This document shows positions 34,967 to 43,723 of a stretch of DNA of 64,000 nucleotides, in pieces. The DNA lies in the NCBI GenBank assembly GCA_003635195.1, contig PYIY01000068.1, positions 17,170-81,169 of the forward strand, in the 5' to 3' direction. The notes beneath the pieces were generated by a model. The model was not told the DNA's origin. It did no database searches and worked only from the letters and a program-made list of their open reading frames with translations. This DNA is from Candidatus Poribacteria bacterium. GTDB taxonomy: Bacteria; Poribacteria; WGA-4E; WGA-3G. A program made the translations under genes and the position numbers. The first letter of the stretch is position 1. Every line of letters begins with the position of its first letter.

Positions 34967-35001
34967 AGATGCTCGCTGTGATACGGCGGGCATCTTTTTT
35001 T
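34967..35001 (+). terminator. Rho-independent terminator after the lipoprotein gene
   Basis: agatgc (34967-34972) pairs with gcatct (34990-34995), extended inward by a cgc/gcg pair, followed by eight T. It lies between two convergent genes. Confidence 0.85.
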
Positions 35002-36982
35002 ATCCTGCTACAATTTCGCAGTCTGGTAGTGAATCAAGAAACTGCTTGCCATAGTTTCTCGTCTTAATCCGTGGATCGAGAATAACAACGATCCCTCTGT
35101 CGGTTTGCGTGCGAATAAGTCGTCCAAAGCCCTGCTTGAGGCGCAAAATTGCTTCTGGTAAACTGAACTCGAAAAACTCATTCCCCCCGCTTTCCTTGAT
35201 CTGTTTCACGCGCGCTTCCATCACTGGATGCGTCGGCACCTCAAACGGCAGTCGAGTTATGATAACATTGCTGAGTGCTTCACCGCGCACATCGACACCC
35301 TCCCAGAAACTGGACGTTCCGAATAAAACGGAGTCAGTATCCTCACGAAAAGCCTGTAGCATGTCTGTCCGAGAGAGGTCGCCCCCTTGTTTAAAGGTGC
35401 TAATTCCTATATCCTCTAAATCGGGTGCAACAGCATCATAGACCTCGTCCATCATTTTGTAACTTGTAAAAAGGACGAACGCTTTGCCGTGTGTCAGCTT
35501 GAGGTAATGCTGAATTTTATCAACCACCGCCGTTGTGAAATCGCCGCTGTTTGGATCCGGCATCTCCTTTGGAATATGAATCTCGACCTGCTTTTTAAAA
35601 TCAAATGGGGAGTGGGCAAGCAATTCACGACACTCATTCATTCCGACCCGCGCTTTAAAATAGGCAAAGTTACGATTGGTAGAAAGTGTAGCACTTGTCA
35701 TCACAACGCTATTTTTTTCTCTAAACAGGTGATCTTGTAGCATCTGGTTGACGTTCGCTGGGGTGGCGTTTAGAAGAATACGGGGTGTGCGCCCACGTGT
35801 TGATATTTCTGTCCAATAGACATAATCTGGATCGTTTTGCCGGATGATCATATCCAATTCGCCTCGCAGACGTTGGCAATTGCGATGGTGCGCGGTAATC
35901 TCTTGTTCGTCATCGTCTGTTGTAGCGTTGTCTCGGAGCCGTTTCAGTGTTCGCTCAATGTCTGCAAGCGGGGCATCCAACACATTTTCGACGAAATCGC
36001 TTTTATCGATACGCTCAGTTAGCGTGCCACCGCGCCCTCCGCTCCCAATTGTGCCAATAAAATCAACAATGCTGTTGAAAAGTTTATTGGTCTGTTCACG
36101 CGCATCTACAACTTGATCCTCCAATTGTGGCGATTTGAAATGTGTTGCTAAGCCCTCTTTGCTCCGTTCATTGTAGAGGGAATCAAGAAACCATTTAACA
36201 CGGGTGTTGTTGAAGTTGACGCTTGCATGGTTAGTGGCTGTTGCTTCAAGATGATGTGCTTCATCAATGATGAGGTAGTCGTAATCGGGCAAGATTCCGG
36301 CGGCTGCGTCGCTGTTCTTACGGATGGTGAGATCGCTAAAGAGGAGGTGATGGTTTACGATAAGCAGATCAGCATCGTGCATCTCCCGTCGGACTTTGAA
36401 ATAGAAGCAGGTATCATAGGTCTCACAATTGCGCCCGAGACAATTGTCTCTGTCGGAGGCAACCTTATCCCAAACTTGAGGATTAGGCTGCCATGACAGG
36501 TCTGCTCGACTTCCATCCACTGTTAGGTTTACCCATTCTTTAATTTCTGCAACTTCATCTACTTCTTCGAGTGTATCAAACAAACCGCGCTCATAACTGA
36601 GTAGATTTTTGAGTCGTCTGCGGGAAAGGTAATTGCGTCTCCCCTTCGCGAGTACTACATTGAAGTCGCGTGGGAGAACCCGTTGCAGAAAGGGGATGTC
36701 TTTTGTGACGAGCTGCTCTTGTAGACTGATGGTGTTTGTCGAAATGACTACCGTTTGTTCCGATCTAAGGGCAAGAGAGATCGCAGGGATTAGATAAGCA
36801 AAACTTTTACCTACACCTGTTCCGGCTTCAACAATCAGGTGTTCGGAATCCATCAGCGCTCGGGACACCTCGTGTGCCATCTGCAGTTGCTCTTGGCGGA
36901 ATTCATACCCTTCAAGATGTTGTGAGATAAGACCGCCTGGACTAAAAATTTCTCTGAGGGTCAGGGATGTTGATGTTGTCAT
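35000..36982 (-). CDS. DinG/XPD-like ATP-dependent DNA helicase
   Basis: About 660 aa from ATG 36982; an in-frame GTG five codons earlier is possible. Walker A A-G-T-G-V-G-K-S is at 53-60, the DEAH box is I-D-E-A-H, and four Cys around C-L-G-R-N-C-E-T-Y-D-T-C fit the iron-sulfur cluster of this superfamily 2 group. C-terminal blocks include V-L-F-T-S-Y-K, G-T-S-S-F-W-E-G-V-D-V-R-G and Q-G-F-G-R-L-I-R. DinG unwinds damaged or R-loop DNA. It is convergent with the preceding lipoprotein gene. Confidence 0.9.
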   Translation of the reverse strand: MTTSTSLTLREIFSPGGLISQHLEGYEFRQEQLQMAHEVSRALMDSEHLIVEAGTGVGKSFAYLIPAISLALRSEQTVVISTNTISLQEQLVTKDIPFLQRVLPRDFNVVLAKGRRNYLSRRRLKNLLSYERGLFDTLEEVDEVAEIKEWVNLTVDGSRADLSWQPNPQVWDKVASDRDNCLGRNCETYDTCFYFKVRREMHDADLLIVNHHLLFSDLTIRKNSDAAAGILPDYDYLIIDEAHHLEATATNHASVNFNNTRVKWFLDSLYNERSKEGLATHFKSPQLEDQVVDAREQTNKLFNSIVDFIGTIGSGGRGGTLTERIDKSDFVENVLDAPLADIERTLKRLRDNATTDDDEQEITAHHRNCQRLRGELDMIIRQNDPDYVYWTEISTRGRTPRILLNATPANVNQMLQDHLFREKNSVVMTSATLSTNRNFAYFKARVGMNECRELLAHSPFDFKKQVEIHIPKEMPDPNSGDFTTAVVDKIQHYLKLTHGKAFVLFTSYKMMDEVYDAVAPDLEDIGISTFKQGGDLSRTDMLQAFREDTDSVLFGTSSFWEGVDVRGEALSNVIITRLPFEVPTHPVMEARVKQIKESGGNEFFEFSLPEAILRLKQGFGRLIRTQTDRGIVVILDPRIKTRNYGKQFLDSLPDCEIVAG

Positions 36983-37082
36983 GTATTTTCTTCTCACAAG
37001 GCGAGGCTTAGCATATAGGACAGTTTCAGGTATGGGTGAACTGAATTGAACAGATGTTTGTGCTGCGCCTCATGTATCTCTC

Positions 37083-38432
37083 TTAATCGGTGGAAGGTTT
37101 TAGCTGCATAGTTATCTTTTCTGTGCCGTGGCTGCTTTTGACATCAAGGATAAGTTGTTCGAGTGCTTGTTGTTTTTGAAGGAGTGCCTCCAGTTCTTGG
37201 GCGCTGTTGATGTTTTGTCCATTAACGGCGATAATGAGCGTGCCTCGCAGAATAGGGCTATTTTCTTGAACCCTGTCAACGATAATACCTCGATCTTCAT
37301 CGGTTAGATAGGTGTACCTTTCAAAATCACCTTTTTGTAACTTCCGTACTGATAGTCCAAGCCGTTTCCAAGCGACAGAATTGTTTTCAATAGATCTCCC
37401 TGCGTATAGTGCTGGCATTTCTGCTATTGTTACATTGAACATGCGTTCATGTCCGTTGCGAAGGACTGTGATTTTTGATTGCTTACCGACTTGTGATTCA
37501 GCGACTGACATTTTGAATTTATCGGTATCTTTTACTTTCTGCCCGTTATACTTAATAATAATGTCGCCTTGCATTAGCCCACTGAGGTGTGCAGGCGTAT
37601 CTTTGTAGACAGCCTCAATGCGAATGCCTCGCCGAACTTCTTCCATTTCAACCCCAAGAAAACCTCGGATGATCCGTCCGTTTGCAATTAGCTGCGTTCC
37701 GATTTTTTTAACGAGGTTACTGGAAATAGCAAATCCTGCCCCTGCTCTAACTGCCCCGGTCGCTGGTGTGTTGTCAGCACGCCGAATCAAGGAGTTAATT
37801 CCAATGACCTCACCGTGGATATTCAATAGGGGACCACCGCTGTTCCCTGTATTAATCCAAGCATCTGTTTGGATAAAATCCTGATATCGAATAATGCCCC
37901 TGTTCGGCAGGAATGAACGTCCTTTTCCACTCACAATACCGATCGTTACCGTGTAATTAAGTTGAAATGGGTTTCCGATAGCGATAGCAAACTGTCCGAC
38001 TTGGACCTCTTCTGAATTTGCTAACAGAAGCGTAGGCAGGTTTTCTTTAGCGTCAATTTTTAAGACAGCAATATCCGTATTACGATCCACGCCAACCAAT
38101 TTTGCGTCAAATTCGCTCTCATCAAGCAACCGCACTTTGATATATACTGCTTCTCGGATCACATGTTCATTTGTGAGGATGTGCCCATCCTCGCGAAAGA
38201 TGAATCCAGACCCTTCTTGTCTGTGATGTCGCCTATTCTCTGTCTCTCGGTATGAAATTACCCCTACAATAGCGGGTGTACTTCTTTTAGCAACAGTCAC
38301 AAAAGCGTTTTCGATTGCGCTTAATAGTTCAATATCAGTCGGTTGCCTTTTTGTGAAAGCACACGAGGAGATGAAGCAGACACTGCTGAAGAAAAACAGC
38401 AAAGTAAAACAGGGGTAAATATTTTTTTTCAT
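37083..38432 (-). CDS. HtrA/DegP-type serine protease, lipoprotein, two PDZ domains
   Basis: 449 aa. The signal peptide ends I-S-S-C, a lipobox with Cys24, so the protein is probably lipid-anchored, unlike soluble DegP. The trypsin-like domain has His90 (T-N-E-H-V-I), Asp120 (N-T-D-I-A-V-L) and Ser198 (G-N-S-G-G-P-L). PDZ domains lie at about 255-340 (G-F-L-G-V-E, L-M-Q-G-D-I-I) and 355-445. It acts in envelope protein quality control. A good promoter lies upstream at 38523-38552. Confidence 0.93.
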   Translation of the reverse strand: MKKNIYPCFTLLFFFSSVCFISSCAFTKRQPTDIELLSAIENAFVTVAKRSTPAIVGVISYRETENRRHHRQEGSGFIFREDGHILTNEHVIREAVYIKVRLLDESEFDAKLVGVDRNTDIAVLKIDAKENLPTLLLANSEEVQVGQFAIAIGNPFQLNYTVTIGIVSGKGRSFLPNRGIIRYQDFIQTDAWINTGNSGGPLLNIHGEVIGINSLIRRADNTPATGAVRAGAGFAISSNLVKKIGTQLIANGRIIRGFLGVEMEEVRRGIRIEAVYKDTPAHLSGLMQGDIIIKYNGQKVKDTDKFKMSVAESQVGKQSKITVLRNGHERMFNVTIAEMPALYAGRSIENNSVAWKRLGLSVRKLQKGDFERYTYLTDEDRGIIVDRVQENSPILRGTLIIAVNGQNINSAQELEALLQKQQALEQLILDVKSSHGTEKITMQLKPSTD

Positions 38433-38522
38433 CAGATTTCCCTTTTGGTATGGCTATCCGCTATCTGGATAACTTCTTATCAGCCATTTTCTAAGTCCTT
38501 TACGTTTATTTCTGTATAGTAT

Positions 38523-38552
38523 ATTGTAACACAATCTTTGAGAACTTGTCAA
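38523..38552 (-). promoter_or_regulatory. Sigma70-like promoter of the HtrA gene
   Basis: On the minus strand TTGACA (38547-38552), 18 bases, then TACAAT (38523-38528). The leader is about 85 bases. Confidence 0.6.
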
Positions 38553-38615
38553 AGTATTTTTTTTCAGGGTCATTTATAGTAGATAGGAGGTGATATCCGA
38601 ATCGCGACACGCCAC

Positions 38616-40235
38616 TTAAACTGCTGATGGCGGTCTTTGTACGACAGGAATGACATAACTCCGAATCTCCACGCCATCTACTTCCTCTGTTTCTACCTGC
38701 GTTTCTGGATGCTGACGATGATCGAAGACGACATAGTATCCCTCCACCGCAGCCTCTAATTTCATATACGCCGCGAGTTGCTTTTTGCCCGCCTCATAAT
38801 ACCTAATCCCTTCCCATATCTTTGTTTCAACAATGTATTTTCGCTGATTATGTATGATAAGAAGATCTATCCTGCCACGTCCAGTTTGGACCTCAAGAAA
38901 CATATCGGCACCCACGATGCGGACGAAGTGGTCCAGATAGGCGTAAAGGAGGTGCTGTCCGACGTATTCTTGCGGTGTATCCGGTACCTGTAGGATACGG
39001 AAACCGGCACGCGCGATAAACGCCTGAAAGTTATCAAGAAGCGATTCCATCTCAAGTTGACCCGTAGGTGTAAGATAATCGATAAAATGCATCCCCGTCT
39101 CTTCGGGGAAGTATACGTTCTCCAGACCATTAACAGTAGGCTTGAACATCTGCAGAATACGATGCTGATAAATTGGATTGACAATCTCACACATACCATC
39201 CGGCCCCTCTGCGATAACCCCATAAGTGACGAGTGCGTTCATGAGGGCATCATCTGGGTTGAATAGCACACCGCTTTCATAAGAGACGATTTGCAAGAGG
39301 AGTTTTTCAAAGCGGCGGTCGCGACGGACATTGGTTCGCAGATGATCGATGTTGGTATTCCCTTCTCTCAGCAGCCGTGTATGTGCCTTTGCGAAGTGTA
39401 CTGGCGTCAGCGTTTCCTTTTTTGGAATATCCAACTCCTCTGTCAGAATCTGCGCAAGGCGATTAACGAGGAAAGGTTGTCCAGCTGTCTGTTTATGGAG
39501 GGCTTCAATGACTTCCGGAGCGAAAGCTTGTCCGACTTCAGCCGTATATTGTCCAAACAACTCTTGCACTTGTTCAACCGTAAAATTAGGCAAGCGGAAC
39601 TCGTCTTGGATATTGAATGGCGAAATAGACCTGTCGTAGTCAAGTTGTCTGATGCTCTTGACACCAACAATACCGACGCTGTAAGGGCATTGCATCTCAT
39701 CAGAAAGGTAAATTTGACGAAGCGCGTACAGAAAATCACTCACAACAGTTTGCGGGATGCCATCAAACTCATCAATGAGGAGTACAACCCTCTTGAAAGC
39801 CTGCACTTCCTTGTGAGAATCGCTGTCCAACAAACTGGCGAGCTGCTTAAAAAACAGCAGCATCGAAAAATCATCGGTTAATGTTGTGTCTTTTAGAAAT
39901 TGTGTGAGTACTTCAGAAGGTACACCACTGCGTTTTTGGAAAACACTTTCAATTTGCATGCAAATCATTTGATAAAGTCGATCGTAAAAAGTAGGAGGGG
40001 CGGTATTCCGCATCGTTTGGAAATCCAATTGAATCGGGAAATAGGTTGGATCTTCGGTTGCAAGTACCTCAAGTGCCAATCGAAAAAAGGTGGTCTTGCC
40101 GGTTTGCCGCGGTGCGAACAACACGATATACTTGCCATCTTTGATCCGACTGATGAAATCAGCGATCTCTTTGCTACGTGAGACAATATAATGCTGTTCA
40201 GGGCGTACGCGCCCATGTGTTCCGAAACGTCGCAT
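38616..40235 (-). CDS. AAA ATPase fused to a PD-(D/E)xK nuclease-like domain
   Basis: 539 aa. F-A-P-R-Q-T-G-K-T-T (40-49) is Walker A and L-L-I-D-E-F-D Walker B, in the AAA-like (AAA_35/PF14516-type) arrangement, followed by a winged-helix-like part (about 300-380). Near the C-terminus G-R-G-R-I-D-L-L-I and V-E-T-K-I-W give the D-x(n)-E-x-K core of a restriction-like nuclease. The family is widespread with many paralogs in some phyla and has no agreed role; a defence or mobile-DNA link is often guessed. No partner gene of a known defence system is adjacent. Confidence 0.82.
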   Translation of the reverse strand: MRRFGTHGRVRPEQHYIVSRSKEIADFISRIKDGKYIVLFAPRQTGKTTFFRLALEVLATEDPTYFPIQLDFQTMRNTAPPTFYDRLYQMICMQIESVFQKRSGVPSEVLTQFLKDTTLTDDFSMLLFFKQLASLLDSDSHKEVQAFKRVVLLIDEFDGIPQTVVSDFLYALRQIYLSDEMQCPYSVGIVGVKSIRQLDYDRSISPFNIQDEFRLPNFTVEQVQELFGQYTAEVGQAFAPEVIEALHKQTAGQPFLVNRLAQILTEELDIPKKETLTPVHFAKAHTRLLREGNTNIDHLRTNVRRDRRFEKLLLQIVSYESGVLFNPDDALMNALVTYGVIAEGPDGMCEIVNPIYQHRILQMFKPTVNGLENVYFPEETGMHFIDYLTPTGQLEMESLLDNFQAFIARAGFRILQVPDTPQEYVGQHLLYAYLDHFVRIVGADMFLEVQTGRGRIDLLIIHNQRKYIVETKIWEGIRYYEAGKKQLAAYMKLEAAVEGYYVVFDHRQHPETQVETEEVDGVEIRSYVIPVVQRPPSAV

Positions 40236-40387
40236 TTTTTTCCTCGTCTTTGGTATCTTTTATTCTTTATTCTATTACATTGTTGAATGAAAGTCTATAT
40301 CTAATTTTTACACAGGATACACAGTTGGATAAAGTTTGCTTGAGCACCGAATCCACATGCGCCGCGACTTATAGGCAAACTCCACCC

Positions 40388-42004
40388 TCAACGCAGAATC
40401 GCCAACTTCTCCAAGTAAGTATACGTCGCTCCTTTTGAAACAACTGTAATATGGCACACATAAACACCTGGGGACACTGCTAACCCATAAGATGTTTGCT
40501 GGTTCCACCACGTGCGCCAGAGGCGTTGGTTCAACCGATCGGCGACCCCTTCAATTCGTTTTATGAGGTTGCCATCTGAATCATAGATGAACACCCGCAT
40601 TTCAGTCATATCAACATTTGCCTCAACGCGGAATTCAGTTAAAGTGTCTGAACGCACTGGATTCGGAAAAACCACGACATCCTTCCATGCGAATACTGGT
40701 GTCAAAATAGTGGACTGTACAGCTGAGACTGCACCCAGCGGATACCGTGCTATCACTCGCAGAGCATTCTTTCCCGGTTTCAACGGAACTGTTGCTGTCC
40801 AAGTCTGTGTTTCACGATCCAACATCGCTTCTACTTTGCTTGGATGGATAATGATGTCAATTGGGAAATCTGAACGGAACGTTCCTGTGATTTCTAATTC
40901 ATCTGCTTTAGTCGTTGGTGGAAGTTCCAGTGTTACTTGCGGTATCCGCCGCATTGGATCAAACATGTCTGTGAGGAGACTATCTGTTGTAACAAGCACG
41001 AGTTGCGCGATTTTACGCACTAACCGGAAGTTCACCTTATCGGCAGTATCATCGGAGGTATGGTAGAAAATGTTAGCATCGTAGTTTTGAGAATCACGCC
41101 ACGGCGTTGAGCTTTCCGTTAAGGTTATAGCGTTGTACCCACCATCCCAGAACGATTTGTGAGACGAAAAGTCAACGAACTCGTCTTGTGTGCGACGAAT
41201 TTTCAGACCGATGTTGTACCATCTGTTCGCGATGATAAGGGCACGGCTTATCCATGACGAGTCATTATTGCTAACAACTTCAACAAGGTCGCTCTTCCAA
41301 TTGAAACCGAACATATCCAGGTTAAAAACGCAGACGATGCGTTCGCGGGCTTGCGCAGTATCATCAGCAGTGTTATCTGCCGTCACAGCAGAAGCGTTCC
41401 GCACATAGAACCGACTGCCAAGAAAACCGAGTTCCTCACCGCCTAATGCGACAAACCTTAACTCGTGGTCGTATTCATAGCGACTTAAGAGATGTGCTAT
41501 CTCCAACATCGCCGCGACACCTGTTCCATTATTATTCGCTCCGGGTGCTATCGTTGCTAACGGGTTCCAGTTCGGTTCACGTCCCGCTGCTGTGTCGTAA
41601 TGTGCACAGATAATGAAGATACGTTTGCTGGACGAATTGGCGCGCGGCGGTAGAACGGCAACGATGTTCTTAATCCCGCCAAAAACCTGTTCGCTGACTT
41701 GTAGACGTCGGGAACGGTGAAACTGACTTTTAATATAACGGATGACATTCTCCGTTGCTTCGCGGTGGTGCGCGCTCCGTGTTCGATGTGCATGGAAGTT
41801 ACGTTCGGGGACGACGTTTTCTTGTAGTGCGACTACCTGCGCTTCAAGTGCCTCGGATTGCACAAACGTGAGAAGTTCATCGCCACGTTGCGAAAAGTTG
41901 CTGCTATTTTCAGCGACAACAGATAACGGAATACATAGGAGAGAGAAAAAAACGACGGACTTTTTAATATCGTCTTGAAAGGAGGGTCTTAATTGCCTTG
42001 ACAT
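40388..42004 (-). CDS. Secreted M28-type peptidase with FlgD/T9SS-like C-terminal domain
   Basis: 538 aa from ATG 42004 (no strong ribosome site). After a signal peptide (V-V-F-F-S-L-L-C-I-P-L-S) the M28 fold has A-H-Y-D-T (first metal His and Asp), G-G-E-E-L-G-F-L-G (catalytic Glu pair), N-L-D-M-F-G (Asp) and Y-H-T-S-D-D-T (last His). The motif usually G-A-x-D-N-x-S-G reads G-A-N-N-N-G-T-G, replacing the bridging Asp with Asn. The end V-F-P-N-P-V to S-P-G-V-Y is a FlgD-like domain like that of the M6 protease. Confidence 0.87.
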   Translation of the reverse strand: MSRQLRPSFQDDIKKSVVFFSLLCIPLSVVAENSSNFSQRGDELLTFVQSEALEAQVVALQENVVPERNFHAHRTRSAHHREATENVIRYIKSQFHRSRRLQVSEQVFGGIKNIVAVLPPRANSSSKRIFIICAHYDTAAGREPNWNPLATIAPGANNNGTGVAAMLEIAHLLSRYEYDHELRFVALGGEELGFLGSRFYVRNASAVTADNTADDTAQARERIVCVFNLDMFGFNWKSDLVEVVSNNDSSWISRALIIANRWYNIGLKIRRTQDEFVDFSSHKSFWDGGYNAITLTESSTPWRDSQNYDANIFYHTSDDTADKVNFRLVRKIAQLVLVTTDSLLTDMFDPMRRIPQVTLELPPTTKADELEITGTFRSDFPIDIIIHPSKVEAMLDRETQTWTATVPLKPGKNALRVIARYPLGAVSAVQSTILTPVFAWKDVVVFPNPVRSDTLTEFRVEANVDMTEMRVFIYDSDGNLIKRIEGVADRLNQRLWRTWWNQQTSYGLAVSPGVYVCHITVVSKGATYTYLEKLAILR

Positions 42005-42112
42005 GCGTGCCAAAATTTTGTATCCTATTTAAGAGTTTCGTTCATTTTAACAGAATTCATTCGGATTGTAAATAGCGTTAATGTTTATTTGACAACGGAA
42101 GTGGACAAGAAA

Positions 42113-43072
42113 ATGCCAGCAAATCTGCCCCCAACCTACTACAAGCTTAAGCACGAACATGAAGCCGCTAAAACAGATGAAGAACGGTTGCGTATCTTAG
42201 AGGAGATGTTGCGTATTATCCCGAAACACAAAGGTTCAGAAAAGGTGGTTTCGGATATCCGTCGTCGTATTGCTGCACACAAAAGAGCACCTTCAGAGAA
42301 AGGGAGCAAAGCGTCTGGTAGAAAAAGTTATAGCGATCATATCCCGAAACAGGGAGCCGGTCAGATTGTCCTCCTTGGACCGCCGAATACCGGCAAATCC
42401 CAGATGCTTGCCAAGTTCACAAATGCTAAGCCGGACGTGTCTCCGACACCTTATACAACGACTACGCCATCAGTCGGGATGCTCCGTTATGAGAACATCC
42501 AGTTTCAACTCATTGATACGCCGTCTATCATGCAGGACTTCATTTCGCCGACAGTGCTAACACTCACCCGTAATGCGGATATCCGGCTGCCAGTGGTAAG
42601 CCTGGCAAGCGACAATTTGTTGGACGATCTGGATGCGGTGACAGCACTCCTCAACGAAGCAGACGCAGACAATAACGCTTCAGAAAATGGACAGCTTATC
42701 GTTGCAAACCAGTTAGACGTAGTCGGCGCAGACGAGCGGTTGGAGATTCTCAAAGAGTTCTATGGTGAGACATTTCAGATTTATCCGATTTCTGCCGAAA
42801 CGGGTGAAGGAAAAGATGCTTTATTGGAAGAACTCTATAGGGCGTTAGACATCTTGCGCGTTTATCCGAAGGCACCCGGTAAAGCCGTAGAACGCGATGA
42901 TCCGATCGTTCTCCCTAACGGTTCAACAGTCCTTGATGCCGCCATCGGTTTACACAAAGATTTTCAGGAATTCAAGTTCGCACGTATCTGGGGACCACAA
43001 TGGCACAATGGGCAATCTGTGAGTCGAAATGATGTCGTTTATGATGGTGATGTGGTCGAATTTCATCTGTAG
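42113..43072 (+). CDS. DRG/Obg-like GTPase with TGS domain
   Basis: 319 aa from ATG 42113; an in-frame TTG 24 bases earlier is less likely. G-P-P-N-T-G-K-S (89-96) is the P-loop, D-T-P-S the G3, N-Q-L-D in place of N-K-x-D, and S-A-E-T-G the G5. The C-terminal about 75 residues (L-P-N-G-S-T-V-L-D-A-A to V-Y-D-G-D-V-V-E) are a TGS domain. DRG proteins bind RNA or ribosomes. The Asn-Gln change in G4 should reduce guanine specificity less than loss of Asn or Asp would. Followed 18 bp later by mazEF-like genes. Confidence 0.88.
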   Translation: MPANLPPTYYKLKHEHEAAKTDEERLRILEEMLRIIPKHKGSEKVVSDIRRRIAAHKRAPSEKGSKASGRKSYSDHIPKQGAGQIVLLGPPNTGKSQMLAKFTNAKPDVSPTPYTTTTPSVGMLRYENIQFQLIDTPSIMQDFISPTVLTLTRNADIRLPVVSLASDNLLDDLDAVTALLNEADADNNASENGQLIVANQLDVVGADERLEILKEFYGETFQIYPISAETGEGKDALLEELYRALDILRVYPKAPGKAVERDDPIVLPNGSTVLDAAIGLHKDFQEFKFARIWGPQWHNGQSVSRNDVVYDGDVVEFHL

Positions 43073-43090
43073 TTTTTAAGGAGATAGGCT

Positions 43091-43339
43091 ATGTTAATCA
43101 AAATTCAAAAATCAGAAAATAGCGAGGAAATTTGCTTTACGAAGAATATTCTGGAGGCAGCACAACTCAACGTGGGTGATGAAGTTCAGGTAACCATCCA
43201 GAACGGTCGAATTATCATTGAAACGACAACCAAAACACATAAACGTGCTGATTTGAAGGCACTACTTGCTCAAATGCCAGACGACTATCAACCTGAAGAA
43301 CTTGACTGGGGAAAACCTGTCGGGAAAGAGGAATGGTAG
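43091..43339 (+). CDS. MazE/AbrB-type antitoxin
   Basis: 82 aa with AAGGAG just upstream. The N-terminal about 45 residues fold as an AbrB/SpoVT swapped-hairpin DNA-binding domain (F-T-K-N-I-L-E-A-A-Q-L-N-V-G-D-E-V-Q-V). The acidic tail (P-E-E-L-D-W-G) is where MazE-type proteins bind the toxin. Its TAG stop touches the ATG of the toxin gene. It should repress the operon and neutralise the toxin. Confidence 0.85.
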   Translation: MLIKIQKSENSEEICFTKNILEAAQLNVGDEVQVTIQNGRIIIETTTKTHKRADLKALLAQMPDDYQPEELDWGKPVGKEEW

Positions 43340-43684
43340 ATGCCTAAATATATTCCACGGGCAGGTGATTTCGTGCGCCTCACCTTCGATCCACAATCTG
43401 GATATGAACAAAGAGGTAGGCGTCCCGCCTTGGTAGTCAGTAATACCTTATTTAACGCCCGGACTCAACTTGCTATGGTATGTCCTATAACCAACACTTT
43501 CAGAAACATTCCGTTTCACGTTAAAGTGCCTAATGATTCTTCACTGACTGGGTACATCATGGTAGAACAGATTAAATCTGTTGATTATGATAGCCGTCAG
43601 GTACAGTTCCTTGAAAAAGCATCCGATTGGGTACTCAACGAGGTCCTAAGCATTTTAGATTCATGTTTAGCCCTCTTCCCGTAA
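43340..43684 (+). CDS. MazF/PemK-type mRNA endonuclease toxin
   Basis: 114 aa, the usual size. G-D-F-V-R-L-T-F-D-P-Q-S-G-Y-E-Q-R-G-R-R-P-A-L-V-V-S-N is the MazF signature, with the Arg in R-R-P and Thr in P-I-T-N-T placed as in active MazF. It starts directly after the antitoxin stop codon. MazF cuts mRNA at short sites; the pair may act in stress response or stabilise this region. Confidence 0.92.
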   Translation: MPKYIPRAGDFVRLTFDPQSGYEQRGRRPALVVSNTLFNARTQLAMVCPITNTFRNIPFHVKVPNDSSLTGYIMVEQIKSVDYDSRQVQFLEKASDWVLNEVLSILDSCLALFP

Positions 43685-43723
43685 GCATATAGACGGAAGA
43701 AGAATGTCTCATGGGTTGATACA

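Noticed and set aside
39291..39881. Open frame of 196 codons opposite the AAA-nuclease gene
   Set aside because: Shadow frame; the minus-strand protein has clear Walker and nuclease motifs.
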